Below, piece after piece: positions 40,850 to 50,026 of a stretch of DNA of 64,000 nt. Positions within the stretch are counted from its first letter, which is position 1, and each line of letters starts with the position of its first letter. The stretch covers positions 1 to 64,000 of the forward strand of contig NZ_CP194331.1 of the NCBI RefSeq assembly GCF_051257895.1. Direction: 5' to 3'. The stretch is from Gallionella straubiae. Its GTDB lineage: Bacteria > Pseudomonadota > Gammaproteobacteria > Burkholderiales > Gallionellaceae. The notes below the pieces were generated by a model. The model was not told the DNA's origin. It searched no databases and saw nothing but the letters and a program-made list of their open reading frames with translations. The translations under genes and the position numbers were made by a program.

Positions 40850-43729
40850 TCACTGGAGGGCCTGATCGAGCACTCCGAGCTTGCCGCGCCAGGCGACGCT
40901 CTTGGACAGATAGCTCATTCGCAGGATTTCGGCAAACTCTGCCGCCGGAACCGGTTTGCTGAAATAATATCCCTGCACCACATCGCATGAGTGCAGGCGG
41001 AGGAAGGTCAGCTGTTCCGCCGTTTCCACGCCTTCGGCTATGGTCCTGAGATTGAGGCCTTGCGCCATGTTGATGATGGCGGTGGTAATCGCCGCATCGT
41101 CCGGGTTGGTGGTGATGTCCCTCACAAACGACTGGTCGATTTTCAGGTAATCGATCGGGAAATGCTTTAAGTAACTCAGGCTGGAATATCCGGTGCCGAA
41201 ATCGTCAATGGAGATGCGCACCCCCATCTCCTTGAAGCAATTGAGCGTCGCGACCGCGGATTCGGTATTGCTCATCACCAGCCCCTCGGTCAATTCCAGC
41301 TCGAGATAATGCGGCGCAAGCCCGGTATTGTTGAGCGTGTCGTTGATCAGGCGGCACAGGTTCTGCTGCCTGAACTGGACCGCAGACAGGTTGATTGCAA
41401 TCGAAACGGGAGGAAGCCCGGCATTCTGCCATGCCAGGTTTTGCCGGCACGCCTCGTTCAGTATCCATTCCCCCAGGGGGATGATCAGGCCGCTTTCTTC
41501 CGCAATAGGGATGAATTTTGCCGGGGAAATCAGCCCGGCCACCGGATGGTTCCAGCGGACGAGGGCTTCGGCTCCGACGATATGCCCCGTCTTGATGTCC
41601 ACCTGCGGCTGGTAATGCAGCACGAATTGGTCGAGTTCCAGCCCCTTGCGCAGGTCCGACTCGATGAACAGTTTTTCCTCCACCCTCGTCTTCATGTCCG
41701 GGGTAAAGAAGCGGAAGTCGTTGCGCCCGTTTTCCTTGGCGTGATACATCGCGGAGTCCGCGCTCATGATCAGCGATTCGTGGTCGGTGCCGTCATCGGG
41801 ATAGACGCTGATCCCGATGCTTGGAGTGGCCCGGATGCTGTGCCCCTCGACCTCATAGGGCTGGCTCAGGGAGTAGAGTATTTTTTTCGCCACCGGCATG
41901 ATGCTGTCGGTTTCCGCCATGCTGTCGAGGATCACGACAAACTCGTCGCCTCCCATGCGCGCCACGGTGTCCACCTCGCGCACGCATTCCTTGAGGCGCA
42001 TCGCCACGGATTGCAGCAACTGGTCGCCGATCGAATGGCCCAGCGCATCGTTGATGTTCTTGAAGCGATCCATGTCCAGGAACAGAACCGCGCATTTGAA
42101 GCCGGCGCGCTTTGCATGCGCAATCGCGAGATCGAGCCGGTCCGACAGCAGGGCGCGATTGGGCAGGTCGGTCAGCGTGTCGTAGTACGCAAGGCGCTGG
42201 ATGCGCTCCGCCGCCCTGACGTCGTCGGTGATGTCGCTGAAGACGGCGATGTAATTGGTCGTGTGCTGCGACCGGTTTTTTACTGCGGTTATTTTCAGCC
42301 ACTCGGGGTAGATTTCCCCGTTCTTGCGCTTGTTCCAGATTTCGCCCTGCCAGTATCCGTTTTCCCGGATGGCTGCCCACATGACCCGGTAATATTCCGC
42401 ATCATGCCGTCCCGATTGCAGGATTTTGGGGTTTTTGCCGAGGATCTCCGCCGCCGCATAGCCGGTAATCGCGGTGAAAGCCTCGTTGACGGCGATGATG
42501 ACGCCCCGCGAGTCGGTGATGGTGATGGCATCCCTGCTGTTCTCGAATACCTGTGCGGCCAGTTGCAGCTGCTCACCGGCCTTTTCCAGTTCCCCGATGG
42601 TCCTGCCCAGCTTGCTGTTCGCGACTTTTAACTTTCTCGAATCCAGTTCCATGCGCCGGATTCCGTTGGCGATGGAATTCCTTGCCCATCGCACCAGGTA
42701 AACCAGGAGAAGGATGCCCGCGGCGGAGAAGGCCAGGTTCAGGTAAAACCATTTGTATTGACGCTCCAACCTGGAATTCAGGCTGGTTTTTACAAGGTCG
42801 TTGGTGACGTTAAGCAGGGTATAGCCGTTTTTTACGGGGACCGAGAATTTCAGGAAAAGCCGGTCCGCCCTGACCCTGGCTCCGCGCGCAAGGGCTATTT
42901 CGTCGGCCAGCCTGAAAACTTCATCGATATTCAGCGCCAGCTCCGGTGAGAACTTGCCGATTCTGGAGTCGATCTCCGGATTTGCCGCCGTTACCGCGGC
43001 CAGATCGTGCCGGACATGTTCCATGGCCTCGTTTATCTGCGCCTTCGGGTTGTTCAGGTTCGCCTTGTCCCCGTCGGCAATTTTTTCTCGGGACATCACG
43101 GCCATGACGCCTGCCCGCAGTTGCCCCAGATGCTCGATCAGGTTGGGGATGGCGAAGGTGGTCAGGTTGCCCAGGTGGTTGATGCCGATATCCTTGTCGG
43201 TGGTCAAGCCGGAATGATCCGAAACATCGCCCAGCAGGCGGATGGCCTTGCCGATCAGGCTGCTGTGCAAATCGAAGCTCTCCTTCATGGAGAGGGCTGC
43301 GGAGCGCTCCTGCAGCGCATGCCAGCCGGTCTTGATGAGTGCCCAATTGCCGTCGTCGGCGGGGCTCAACGTAAAGCCGGTATTTGCGGCCAAGGCGTCA
43401 ACGGCCCTGATTTGTGCCTCGATCTGCGCCTCTTCGGCAACGATCGATTCCCTGAGGAACGCATTTCCACCCAGATAACCGGCAGTCAGGCCGCGGTGCA
43501 GTTGCAGGTGTTCTATCGTCCGGGCGATTTGATGGGAGTATTCCAGCCCGGCGATTTCGTGCCGAACGGTTTTTATTTCCGTGTAGGAGTTGTTGAGGAG
43601 ATTGAAATTGAACAGTGCGATGATCACAATCAATACGCCCGTTACGGCGAATATATTGCGCGCCGGTTTGCTTTGGGTGCGAGGCTGCTGATTGTGCAGT
43701 TGCCTGGATGGCAAGTTTGGATTTTTCAT
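40850..43729 (-). CDS. Membrane sensor with NIT-like, PAS, GGDEF and EAL domains (c-di-GMP turnover)
   Basis: The 959-aa protein has a basic N-terminus, a first helix (about residues 25-47) and a large periplasmic domain with NIT-like features (TIEHLQLHRGLTAGYLGG), similar in its start to that of the neighbouring chemoreceptor. After a second helix (about 335-355) come a PAS domain (about 400-510; NSRDAITITDSRGVIIAVNEAFTAITGY), GGDEF (RMGGDEF near 591) and EAL (AEALVRW near 720; DDFGTGYSSLSYLK). Both catalytic motifs are intact. It converges on the MCP gene. Local linkage suggests that motility and c-di-GMP respond to related signals. Confidence 0.92.
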   Translation of the reverse strand: MKNPNLPSRQLHNQQPRTQSKPARNIFAVTGVLIVIIALFNFNLLNNSYTEIKTVRHEIAGLEYSHQIARTIEHLQLHRGLTAGYLGGNAFLRESIVAEEAQIEAQIRAVDALAANTGFTLSPADDGNWALIKTGWHALQERSAALSMKESFDLHSSLIGKAIRLLGDVSDHSGLTTDKDIGINHLGNLTTFAIPNLIEHLGQLRAGVMAVMSREKIADGDKANLNNPKAQINEAMEHVRHDLAAVTAANPEIDSRIGKFSPELALNIDEVFRLADEIALARGARVRADRLFLKFSVPVKNGYTLLNVTNDLVKTSLNSRLERQYKWFYLNLAFSAAGILLLVYLVRWARNSIANGIRRMELDSRKLKVANSKLGRTIGELEKAGEQLQLAAQVFENSRDAITITDSRGVIIAVNEAFTAITGYAAAEILGKNPKILQSGRHDAEYYRVMWAAIRENGYWQGEIWNKRKNGEIYPEWLKITAVKNRSQHTTNYIAVFSDITDDVRAAERIQRLAYYDTLTDLPNRALLSDRLDLAIAHAKRAGFKCAVLFLDMDRFKNINDALGHSIGDQLLQSVAMRLKECVREVDTVARMGGDEFVVILDSMAETDSIMPVAKKILYSLSQPYEVEGHSIRATPSIGISVYPDDGTDHESLIMSADSAMYHAKENGRNDFRFFTPDMKTRVEEKLFIESDLRKGLELDQFVLHYQPQVDIKTGHIVGAEALVRWNHPVAGLISPAKFIPIAEESGLIIPLGEWILNEACRQNLAWQNAGLPPVSIAINLSAVQFRQQNLCRLINDTLNNTGLAPHYLELELTEGLVMSNTESAVATLNCFKEMGVRISIDDFGTGYSSLSYLKHFPIDYLKIDQSFVRDITTNPDDAAITTAIINMAQGLNLRTIAEGVETAEQLTFLRLHSCDVVQGYYFSKPVPAAEFAEILRMSYLSKSVAWRGKLGVLDQALQ

Positions 43730-44079
43730 GAGTGGCTTCCTGAAGTTGCAGTTGACCCCTGTTTGTTCAAGGTCAGGCCGGGAATTTGCTGTGGGTGCAA
43801 TTCGGCAAGCGCGTGATATTCATCATGGCGAGGGTTGCGGGATTTCATTTTTACCTTCTGAGCATGGCTAATTATGCGCTTAAAAAACAATTTTCGGCAT
43901 ATGGCAATTTGCCGCATACCCAAAGCTGCACCGAGCCTCAGAATACCCGTTATTCTGCCATGCAGCCACTTGCGCTAACCTGACGTAGATCAACCGGATT
44001 TGTGCACGGTTTTGTTTCATTGACCGTTCATTTGTTCACGGGTAGGATTGCGCCCCTTGATTACTCGGGGTTGATTACG
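43730..44079. other. Divergent intergenic region between the GGDEF-EAL gene and tpiA
   Basis: No gene is seen in these 350 bp. The region is AT-richer and holds start signals for the minus-strand sensor gene and a clear tpiA promoter (44020-44048). A run resembling an FNR/CRP half-site (GTAGATCAA, 43985-43993) is present but not a full site. Confidence 0.6.
44020..44048 (+). promoter_or_regulatory. Sigma-70 promoter of tpiA
   Basis: TTGACC and TAGGAT are separated by exactly 17 bp, 32 bp before the tpiA GTG start. Confidence 0.65.
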
Positions 44080-44835
44080 GTGCGTCGCAAACTGGTTGCC
44101 GGAAATTGGAAGATGTACGGTGCGCTGGCGCAGAACGCCGAGTTGCTGGATGCCGTGCGCCGCGGAATGGAGCATATCCGGAATGTCGATTGCGCGGTTT
44201 GCGTGCCATTCCCTTATTTGGCCCAGGCACAGCAGGAATTGTCCGGTAGCGCGGTGGGATGGGGGGCGCAGGATGTGCATCAACTGGAAAAAGGCGCCTA
44301 TACCGGCGAAGTATCCGCCTCGATGCTGCGTGATTTCGGCTGCAGCCATGTAATCGTTGGACATTCTGAGCGGCGGACCTGCTATAACGAGAGCAGCCGT
44401 CTGGTAGCCGAGAAATTCCTGGCCGCGCAGCAGGCGGGGATTACGCCTATCCTGTGCGTGGGCGAGACGCTGGAGCAGCGCGTAAGTGGCGTTACCGAGA
44501 GTGTGGTTGCCGGGCAACTGGATGCTCTGATACAGTTGGGCGGAGTGCAGGTGTTGCATAATGCGGTGGTGGCCTATGAGCCGGTATGGGCGATCGGCAC
44601 CGGGAAAACCGCCACTGCGGCACAGGCTCAGGCTGTGCACGCCTTTATACGCCAGCGTATCGCAACTCACGATAGTCAAATTGCGGCGGAGTTGTGTATA
44701 CTTTACGGAGGCAGCGTGAAGGCAAATAACGCAGTTGAACTGTTCGCGATGCCGGATATCGATGGCGGGTTGATCGGCGGTGCTTCCCTGGTGGCGGATG
44801 AGTTTTTGGCGATTTGCCGTGCCGGTCAAGTTTGA
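44080..44835 (+). CDS. tpiA: Triosephosphate isomerase
   Basis: TpiA interconverts DHAP and glyceraldehyde-3-P. The start is a GTG at 44080 with CGGGG about 9 bases upstream, giving 251 aa beginning MRRKLVAGNWKMYG; the open frame further upstream has no homology-like features. The catalytic Lys (GNWKM), His (VIVGHSERR) and Glu (VAYEPVWAIGTGKTA) and the phosphate loop YGGSVK are intact. It is the first gene of the tpiA-secG-tRNA-nuo neighbourhood. Confidence 0.97.
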   Translation: MRRKLVAGNWKMYGALAQNAELLDAVRRGMEHIRNVDCAVCVPFPYLAQAQQELSGSAVGWGAQDVHQLEKGAYTGEVSASMLRDFGCSHVIVGHSERRTCYNESSRLVAEKFLAAQQAGITPILCVGETLEQRVSGVTESVVAGQLDALIQLGGVQVLHNAVVAYEPVWAIGTGKTATAAQAQAVHAFIRQRIATHDSQIAAELCILYGGSVKANNAVELFAMPDIDGGLIGGASLVADEFLAICRAGQV

Positions 44836-44895
44836 TTCTGCTTTTTGTATAGCATTTTGGTATAGTATTCTGGTATTCCGTTTTAGGAGCAGTGC

Positions 44896-45240
44896 GTGGA
44901 AACATTGGTTTGGGTAGTGCATGTCTTGACGGCCGTAGTGCTGATCGGCTTGGTGCTGATGCAGCATGGCAAGGGTGCAGACATGGGGGCGGCATTCGGT
45001 AGCGGTTCGGCCGGCAGCCTGTTCGGTTCCAGCGGCTCCGCGAATTTTCTCAGCCGCAGCACGGCAGTCGCTGCGACGCTGTTTTTCATCACCAGTCTGG
45101 CACTGACTTATATTTATGCGCATCCCGCGCAACAACAGGGAGTAATGGATAAAGTAAAGCCGGCCACCATTGATGCGGCGCCGGCGGCCCCCGCGGCTAA
45201 CCCCGTCGACGACTCGAAGTCCAGGGAGATTCCAAAATAA
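44896..45240 (+). CDS. secG: Preprotein translocase subunit SecG
   Basis: The 114-aa protein starts at a GTG after TAGGAGC and has two transmembrane helices (LVWVVHVLTAVVLIGLVLMQ and ATLFFITSLALTYIYA) with the signature HGKGADMGAAFGSGSAGSLFGSSG between them. The Ala/Pro-rich C-terminal tail is typical. It is a SecYEG channel component and lies 60 bp after tpiA. Confidence 0.97.
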   Translation: METLVWVVHVLTAVVLIGLVLMQHGKGADMGAAFGSGSAGSLFGSSGSANFLSRSTAVAATLFFITSLALTYIYAHPAQQQGVMDKVKPATIDAAPAAPAANPVDDSKSREIPK

Positions 45241-45255
45241 TTTTGCAGTAGTATA

Positions 45256-45342
<87 letters not shown>

Positions 45343-45448
45343 GAATATAAATATAGGCTGGCACAAAAGATTGCCGGCGCAACTTAAACAATAAAAAAGT
45401 GATTCCGGGCGAACCGGCGAATCACACCAAATCCAGGGAGGAAGCTCA

Positions 45449-45805
45449 ATGTTGGAAAATTATTTTCCGGTGCTGCTGTTCATCTGTATTGGTGTCGTGA
45501 TGGGCGTGGCTCCGGTAGTACTGGGCAAGCTGGTCTCACCCAATCGCCCCGATAGTCAAAAACTTTCCCCCTATGAATGCGGCTTCGAGGCTTTCGAAGA
45601 TGCGCGCATGAAATTCGATGTGCGCTACTACCTTGTCGCCATCCTGTTCATCCTGTTCGATCTTGAAATTGCCTTCCTCTTCCCCTGGGCGGTCGTGCTC
45701 AAGGAAATCGGCACCTTCGGTTTTGTTTCCATGATGATCTTTCTGGCCATCCTCGTGGTTGGCTTTATCTACGAATGGATGAAAGGAGCGCTGGAATGGG
45801 AGTAA
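45449..45805 (+). CDS. nuoA: NADH-quinone oxidoreductase subunit A
   Basis: The 118-aa membrane subunit has three transmembrane helices and the signature SPYECGFEAFEDARMKFDVRYYLVAILFILFDLE. The ATG at 45449 follows AGGGAGGAAG. It is first of the 14-gene complex I operon, where it helps link the membrane arm to the quinone site. Confidence 0.98.
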   Translation: MLENYFPVLLFICIGVVMGVAPVVLGKLVSPNRPDSQKLSPYECGFEAFEDARMKFDVRYYLVAILFILFDLEIAFLFPWAVVLKEIGTFGFVSMMIFLAILVVGFIYEWMKGALEWE

Positions 45806-45924
45806 CGGCATGAGCAGGAAGCAGGGGCCCCGCATAGCGGGGATGCGACCGTCCGCGATTGCCGTTGAATGCCTGAATTGGTACGGCATCCAAGACAGTA
45901 TCGGAAAAATAGAGGGGATTACTC

Positions 45925-46401
45925 ATGGGCATTGAAGGCATCCTGGAAAAGGGTGTTGTCACCACGACGCTCGACACCATCATCAATTACACTCGCACCG
46001 GATCGCTTTGGCCGATGACTTTCGGGCTGGCCTGCTGCGCGGTGGAGATGATGCATGCCGGCGCGGCACGCTACGATCTGGATCGCTTCGGCGTGGTTTT
46101 TCGCCCCAGCCCGCGCCAGTCTGACGTGATGGTGGTGGCCGGCACGCTGTGCAACAAGATGGCGCCGGCATTGCGCAAGGTATACGACCAGATGGCCGAG
46201 CCGCGCTGGGTGATTTCCATGGGTTCGTGCGCGAACGGCGGCGGCTATTACCACTATTCCTACTCGGTAGTGCGCGGCTGCGACCGTATCGTGCCGGTGG
46301 ACGTGTACGTACCGGGGTGCCCGCCGACAGCCGAGGCGCTGCTGTACGGCGTCATCCAGCTGCAGAACAAGATCAAACGAACCAATACCATTGCACGTTA
46401 G
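45925..46401 (+). CDS. nuoB: NADH-quinone oxidoreductase subunit B
   Basis: The 158-aa subunit carries cluster N2 close to the quinone site. Cys ligands are visible in LACCAVEMMHAG, MGSCANGGG and VPGCPPTAEALL. The ATG at 45925 follows AGAGGGG. A 119-bp spacer with a CCCCGC-ATA-GCGGGG hairpin separates it from nuoA, an unusually long gap for this operon. Confidence 0.98.
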   Translation: MGIEGILEKGVVTTTLDTIINYTRTGSLWPMTFGLACCAVEMMHAGAARYDLDRFGVVFRPSPRQSDVMVVAGTLCNKMAPALRKVYDQMAEPRWVISMGSCANGGGYYHYSYSVVRGCDRIVPVDVYVPGCPPTAEALLYGVIQLQNKIKRTNTIAR

Positions 46402-46409
46402 GGTTAACT

Positions 46410-47000
46410 ATGGCTGCTGATTTGAGTACGTTGCGTACCAGTCTGACGGGTTTGCTTGGCGACAGGCTGGCCGGTATGGAGGAGAAGCTGGGTGAGTTGA
46501 CCGTGGTGGTCAAGTCTGCCGGGATGCTGGACACGCTGACGCGCCTGCGTGATGCGGCAGGTTTCGATCAGATGATCGATCTGTGCGGCGTGGATTACTC
46601 CACTTATGGCGATGGTGCCTGGGAAGGCCGGCGCTTCGCCATCGTCTACCACCTGTTGTCCGTAGTGCACAACGTTCGCCTGCGGGTGCGCATCTTCGCC
46701 GAGGATGACGATTTTCCGGTTCTGGAATCCGTCACCGACATCTGGCCTTGCGCCAACTGGTATGAGCGCGAGGCCTTCGATCTTTACGGCATCGTGTTCA
46801 CCGGCCACCCCGATCTGCGCCGCCTCCTGACCGACTACGGCTTCGTCGGCAACCCGTTCCGCAAGGATTTCCCGCTGTCCGGTCATGTGGAAATGCGCTA
46901 CGACCCCGAGCAGCAGCGCGTCGTGTATCAACCGGTGTCGATCGAGCCGCGCGAAGTGACGCCGCGCATCATCCGTGAAGAAAACTACGGTCGTAATTGA
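46410..47000 (+). CDS. nuoC: NADH-quinone oxidoreductase subunit C
   Basis: The 196-aa hydrophilic subunit has the 30-kDa signature ESVTDIWPCANWYEREAFDLYGIVFTGHPDLRRLLTDYGF followed by HPLRKDFPL-like NPFRKDFPLSG (given here in parts: ANWYEREAFDLYGI, GHPDLRRLLTDYGF). NuoC and NuoD are separate genes, not fused. The ATG at 46410 lies 8 bp after nuoB. Confidence 0.97.
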   Translation: MAADLSTLRTSLTGLLGDRLAGMEEKLGELTVVVKSAGMLDTLTRLRDAAGFDQMIDLCGVDYSTYGDGAWEGRRFAIVYHLLSVVHNVRLRVRIFAEDDDFPVLESVTDIWPCANWYEREAFDLYGIVFTGHPDLRRLLTDYGFVGNPFRKDFPLSGHVEMRYDPEQQRVVYQPVSIEPREVTPRIIREENYGRN

Positions 47001-47010
47001 GGGCGCATAA

Positions 47011-48264
47011 ATGGCTGAGATAAAGAATTACACCATGAACTTCGGGCCGCAGCACCCTTCGGCGCACGGTGTGTTGCGCCTGGTGCTGGAGCTTGACGGC
47101 GAGGTCATCGAGCGTGCCGACCCGCATATCGGGCTGTTGCATCGCGGCACCGAAAAGCTGGCCGAGAACAAGACCTACCTGCAGTCCCTGCCCTATATGG
47201 ACCGGCTCGATTACGTTTCGATGATGAGCAACGAGCATGGCTATGTGATGGCGGTCGAGAAGCTGGCGGGTATCGAAGTACCTTTGCGCGCACAGTACAT
47301 CCGCGTGATGTTCGACGAGATCACCCGCATCGAGAACCACCTGCTCTGGCTGGGTGCGCACGCGCTGGACATCGGCGCGATGACCATGTTCCTGTATTGC
47401 TTCCGCGAGCGCGAAGATCTGTTCGACGCCTACGAGGCGGTATCCGGCGCGCGCATGCACGCGGCCTATTACCGGCCGGGCGGGGTGTACCGCGATCTGC
47501 CGGACACCATGCCGCAATATCAGCCATCGAAAATCCACAACGCCGCGGCGGTGAAAAAGCTCAACGAAAACCGTCAGGGCTCGCTGCTCGATTTCCTGGA
47601 AGACTTCACCAATCGCTTCCCCACCTACATCGATGAATACGAGACGCTGCTGACCGATAACCGCATCTGGAAGCAGCGTACCGTCGGCATCGGCGTGGTC
47701 TCGCCGGAGCGCGCACTGGCGCTGGGTTTTACCGGCCCGATGCTGCGCGGTTCTGGTATTGAATGGGATCTGCGCAAGAAGCAGCCCTATGAAGTCTATG
47801 ACCGGCTGGATTTCGATATCCCGGTCGGTACCAACGGCGATTCCTATGACCGTTATCTGGTGCGCGTCGAGGAGCTGCGCCAGGCGAACCGCATCATCAA
47901 GCAATGCATTGCCTGGCTGCGCGCCAATCCCGGCCCGGTGATTACCGACAATTTCAAGTTTGCGCCGCCCAAGCGCGAGGCGATGAAGCAGAACATGGAG
48001 GAGTTGATCCACCACTTCAAGCTGTTTTCCGAAGGCATGCACATGCCGGTCGGCGAGGCCTATGCGGCGGTGGAGCACCCCAAGGGCGAGTTCGGCATCT
48101 ACCTGATTTCGGACGGTGCGAACAAGCCCTACCGCATGAAGATACGTGCGCCCGGCTTCGCCCACATGGCAGCGCTGGACGAGATGTGCCGCGGGCACAT
48201 GATTGCCGACGTGGTGACCATCATCGGCACGCAGGACATTGTTTTCGGAGAGGTGGATCGCTGA
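47011..48264 (+). CDS. nuoD: NADH-quinone oxidoreductase subunit D
   Basis: The 417-aa 49-kDa subunit forms the quinone pocket with NuoB. It begins AEIKNYTMNFGPQHPSAHGVLRLVLELDGE with the quinone-site His (GPQHPSAHG), and contains HIGLLHRGTEKL and the C-terminal DEMCRGHMIADVVTIIGTQDIVFGEVDR. It overlaps nuoE by 3 bp (CTGATG). Confidence 0.98.
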   Translation: MAEIKNYTMNFGPQHPSAHGVLRLVLELDGEVIERADPHIGLLHRGTEKLAENKTYLQSLPYMDRLDYVSMMSNEHGYVMAVEKLAGIEVPLRAQYIRVMFDEITRIENHLLWLGAHALDIGAMTMFLYCFREREDLFDAYEAVSGARMHAAYYRPGGVYRDLPDTMPQYQPSKIHNAAAVKKLNENRQGSLLDFLEDFTNRFPTYIDEYETLLTDNRIWKQRTVGIGVVSPERALALGFTGPMLRGSGIEWDLRKKQPYEVYDRLDFDIPVGTNGDSYDRYLVRVEELRQANRIIKQCIAWLRANPGPVITDNFKFAPPKREAMKQNMEELIHHFKLFSEGMHMPVGEAYAAVEHPKGEFGIYLISDGANKPYRMKIRAPGFAHMAALDEMCRGHMIADVVTIIGTQDIVFGEVDR

Positions 48265-48743
48265 TGTTATCCGAACAAATACAAACCAGAATCAACCGCG
48301 AGTTGAAAAAGTATCCCGCGGACCAGAAACAGTCCGCAGTGATGGCCGCGCTGCGTTTCGTGCAGGACGAAAAGGGCTGGATCGCCAACGAGGACATGGC
48401 AGATGTCGCGGCCTACCTGGGCATGCCGAAAATGGCGGTGTACGAGGTCGCGACCTTCTACCACATGTACAACCTCAAGCCGATGGGCAAGCACACCCTC
48501 ACCGTGTGTACCAACCTGTCATGCACGCTGTGCGGGGCAGAAGAAACCGTGGCTTACCTGAAATCCAAGCTGGGCATTGGCCTGGGCGAGGTGACGGCTG
48601 ACGGAAAGTTCGGCCTGCGCGAAGGCGAGTGCATGGGGGCGTGCAAGGATGCGCCGCTGCTTACCGTGAACAACAAGAGGCTTTGCGGCCGTCTGGGCAA
48701 AGAGAAGATCGATCAACTTTTGGCGGAGCTGGATAAATCATGA
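48264..48743 (+). CDS. nuoE: NADH-quinone oxidoreductase subunit E
   Basis: The 159-aa 24-kDa subunit holds the 2Fe-2S cluster N1a. Cys ligands are in CTNLSC and ECMGAC. AVYEVATFYHMYNLKPMG is typical. The start shares bases with the nuoD stop, and the end overlaps nuoF by 4 bp (ATGA), so D-E-F are translationally coupled. Confidence 0.97.
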   Translation: MLSEQIQTRINRELKKYPADQKQSAVMAALRFVQDEKGWIANEDMADVAAYLGMPKMAVYEVATFYHMYNLKPMGKHTLTVCTNLSCTLCGAEETVAYLKSKLGIGLGEVTADGKFGLREGECMGACKDAPLLTVNNKRLCGRLGKEKIDQLLAELDKS

Positions 48744-50005
48744 GAGGCCCGGTCATTCTCACCACGATGGATTTCGATCAGCCCTGGACGCTGGAAAACT
48801 ATCTCAAGGTCGGCGGCTACCAGGCGTTGCGCAAGGTGCTGACCGAGAAGATGGCGCCCGAAGCGATCATCGCCGAAGTCAAGCTGTCGGCGCTACGCGG
48901 GCGCGGCGGCGCGGGCTTCCCGACTGGGCTGAAGTGGAGCTTCATGCCCAAGGACTACAAGGGTGACAAGTACATCGTCTGCAACACCGACGAGGGCGAG
49001 CCCGGCACCTGCAAGGACTGGGACATCCTGCGCTACAACCCGCACCTGCTCATCGAGGGCATGGCGATCGCCGCCTACACGATGGGGGTGAAGACCGGCT
49101 ACAACTACGTGCACGGCGAAATCTTCGAGGCCTACGAACGCATGGAAGAAGCCTGTGAACTGGCGCGCGCCGCCGGTTACCTCGGCGACAACATCCTGGG
49201 CACGGATTTCTGTTTCGACCTGCATAACCACCTGGGCTACGGCGCCTATGTCTGCGGCGAAGAAACCGCGCTGCTGGAATCCATCGAGGGCAAGAAGGGC
49301 CAGCCGCGCTACAAGCCGCCTTTCCCCGCAACCTTCGGCCTGTACGGCAAGCCGACCACCATCAACAACACCGAAACCTTTTCCAGCATCCCGTACATCA
49401 TCAACAACGGCGGGCAGAAATTCCTGGAACTGGGCAAGCCTAACAACGGCGGCACCAAGCTGTTCTCGGTATCCGGCCACGTGAATAATCCCGGCAACTT
49501 CGAGGTGCCGATGGGCACGCCGTTTCCCGAGCTGCTGAAGATGGCGGGCGGAGTGCGCGACGGCCACACCCTCAAGGCGGTGATCCCCGGCGGCTCTTCG
49601 ATGCCGGTGCTGCCCGCCGAGATCATGATGGGGCTGACCATGGACTACGATTCCATCTCCAAGGCGGGTTCCGGACTGGGCAGCGGCGCGGTGATCGTCA
49701 TGGACGAGACGACCTGCATGGTGCGCGCGCTGGAGCGTTTGTCCTATTTCTACTACGAGGAATCCTGCGGGCAGTGCACGCCGTGCCGCGAAGGCACCGG
49801 CTGGCTGTATCGCGTCGTGCATCGCATCGAGCACGGCGAGGGGCGCAAGGAAGACCTGGATCTGCTGCTGAGCGTGGGGGAGAACATCGCCGGACGCACC
49901 ATCTGTGCCTTGGGCGAAGCGGCGGTTTGGCCGGTGCAGGGGATGCTCAGGCATTTCCGCAGCGAATTTGAATATCACATCGAACACAAGCGCTGCTTGG
50001 TGTAA
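48740..50005 (+). CDS. nuoF: NADH-quinone oxidoreductase subunit F
   Basis: The 421-aa 51-kDa subunit binds NADH, FMN and cluster N3. The NADH site GRGGAGFPTGLKWSFMP, the FMN region CNTDEGEPGTCKDWDIL and the 4Fe-4S ligands ESCGQCTPCREGTGWL are intact. The ATG at 48740 gives MRGPVILTTMDF; the ATG at 48767 is a possible shorter start. Confidence 0.98.
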   Translation: MRGPVILTTMDFDQPWTLENYLKVGGYQALRKVLTEKMAPEAIIAEVKLSALRGRGGAGFPTGLKWSFMPKDYKGDKYIVCNTDEGEPGTCKDWDILRYNPHLLIEGMAIAAYTMGVKTGYNYVHGEIFEAYERMEEACELARAAGYLGDNILGTDFCFDLHNHLGYGAYVCGEETALLESIEGKKGQPRYKPPFPATFGLYGKPTTINNTETFSSIPYIINNGGQKFLELGKPNNGGTKLFSVSGHVNNPGNFEVPMGTPFPELLKMAGGVRDGHTLKAVIPGGSSMPVLPAEIMMGLTMDYDSISKAGSGLGSGAVIVMDETTCMVRALERLSYFYYEESCGQCTPCREGTGWLYRVVHRIEHGEGRKEDLDLLLSVGENIAGRTICALGEAAVWPVQGMLRHFRSEFEYHIEHKRCLV

Positions 50006-50026
50006 GGCTGACGGGTCAGGTGAGCA

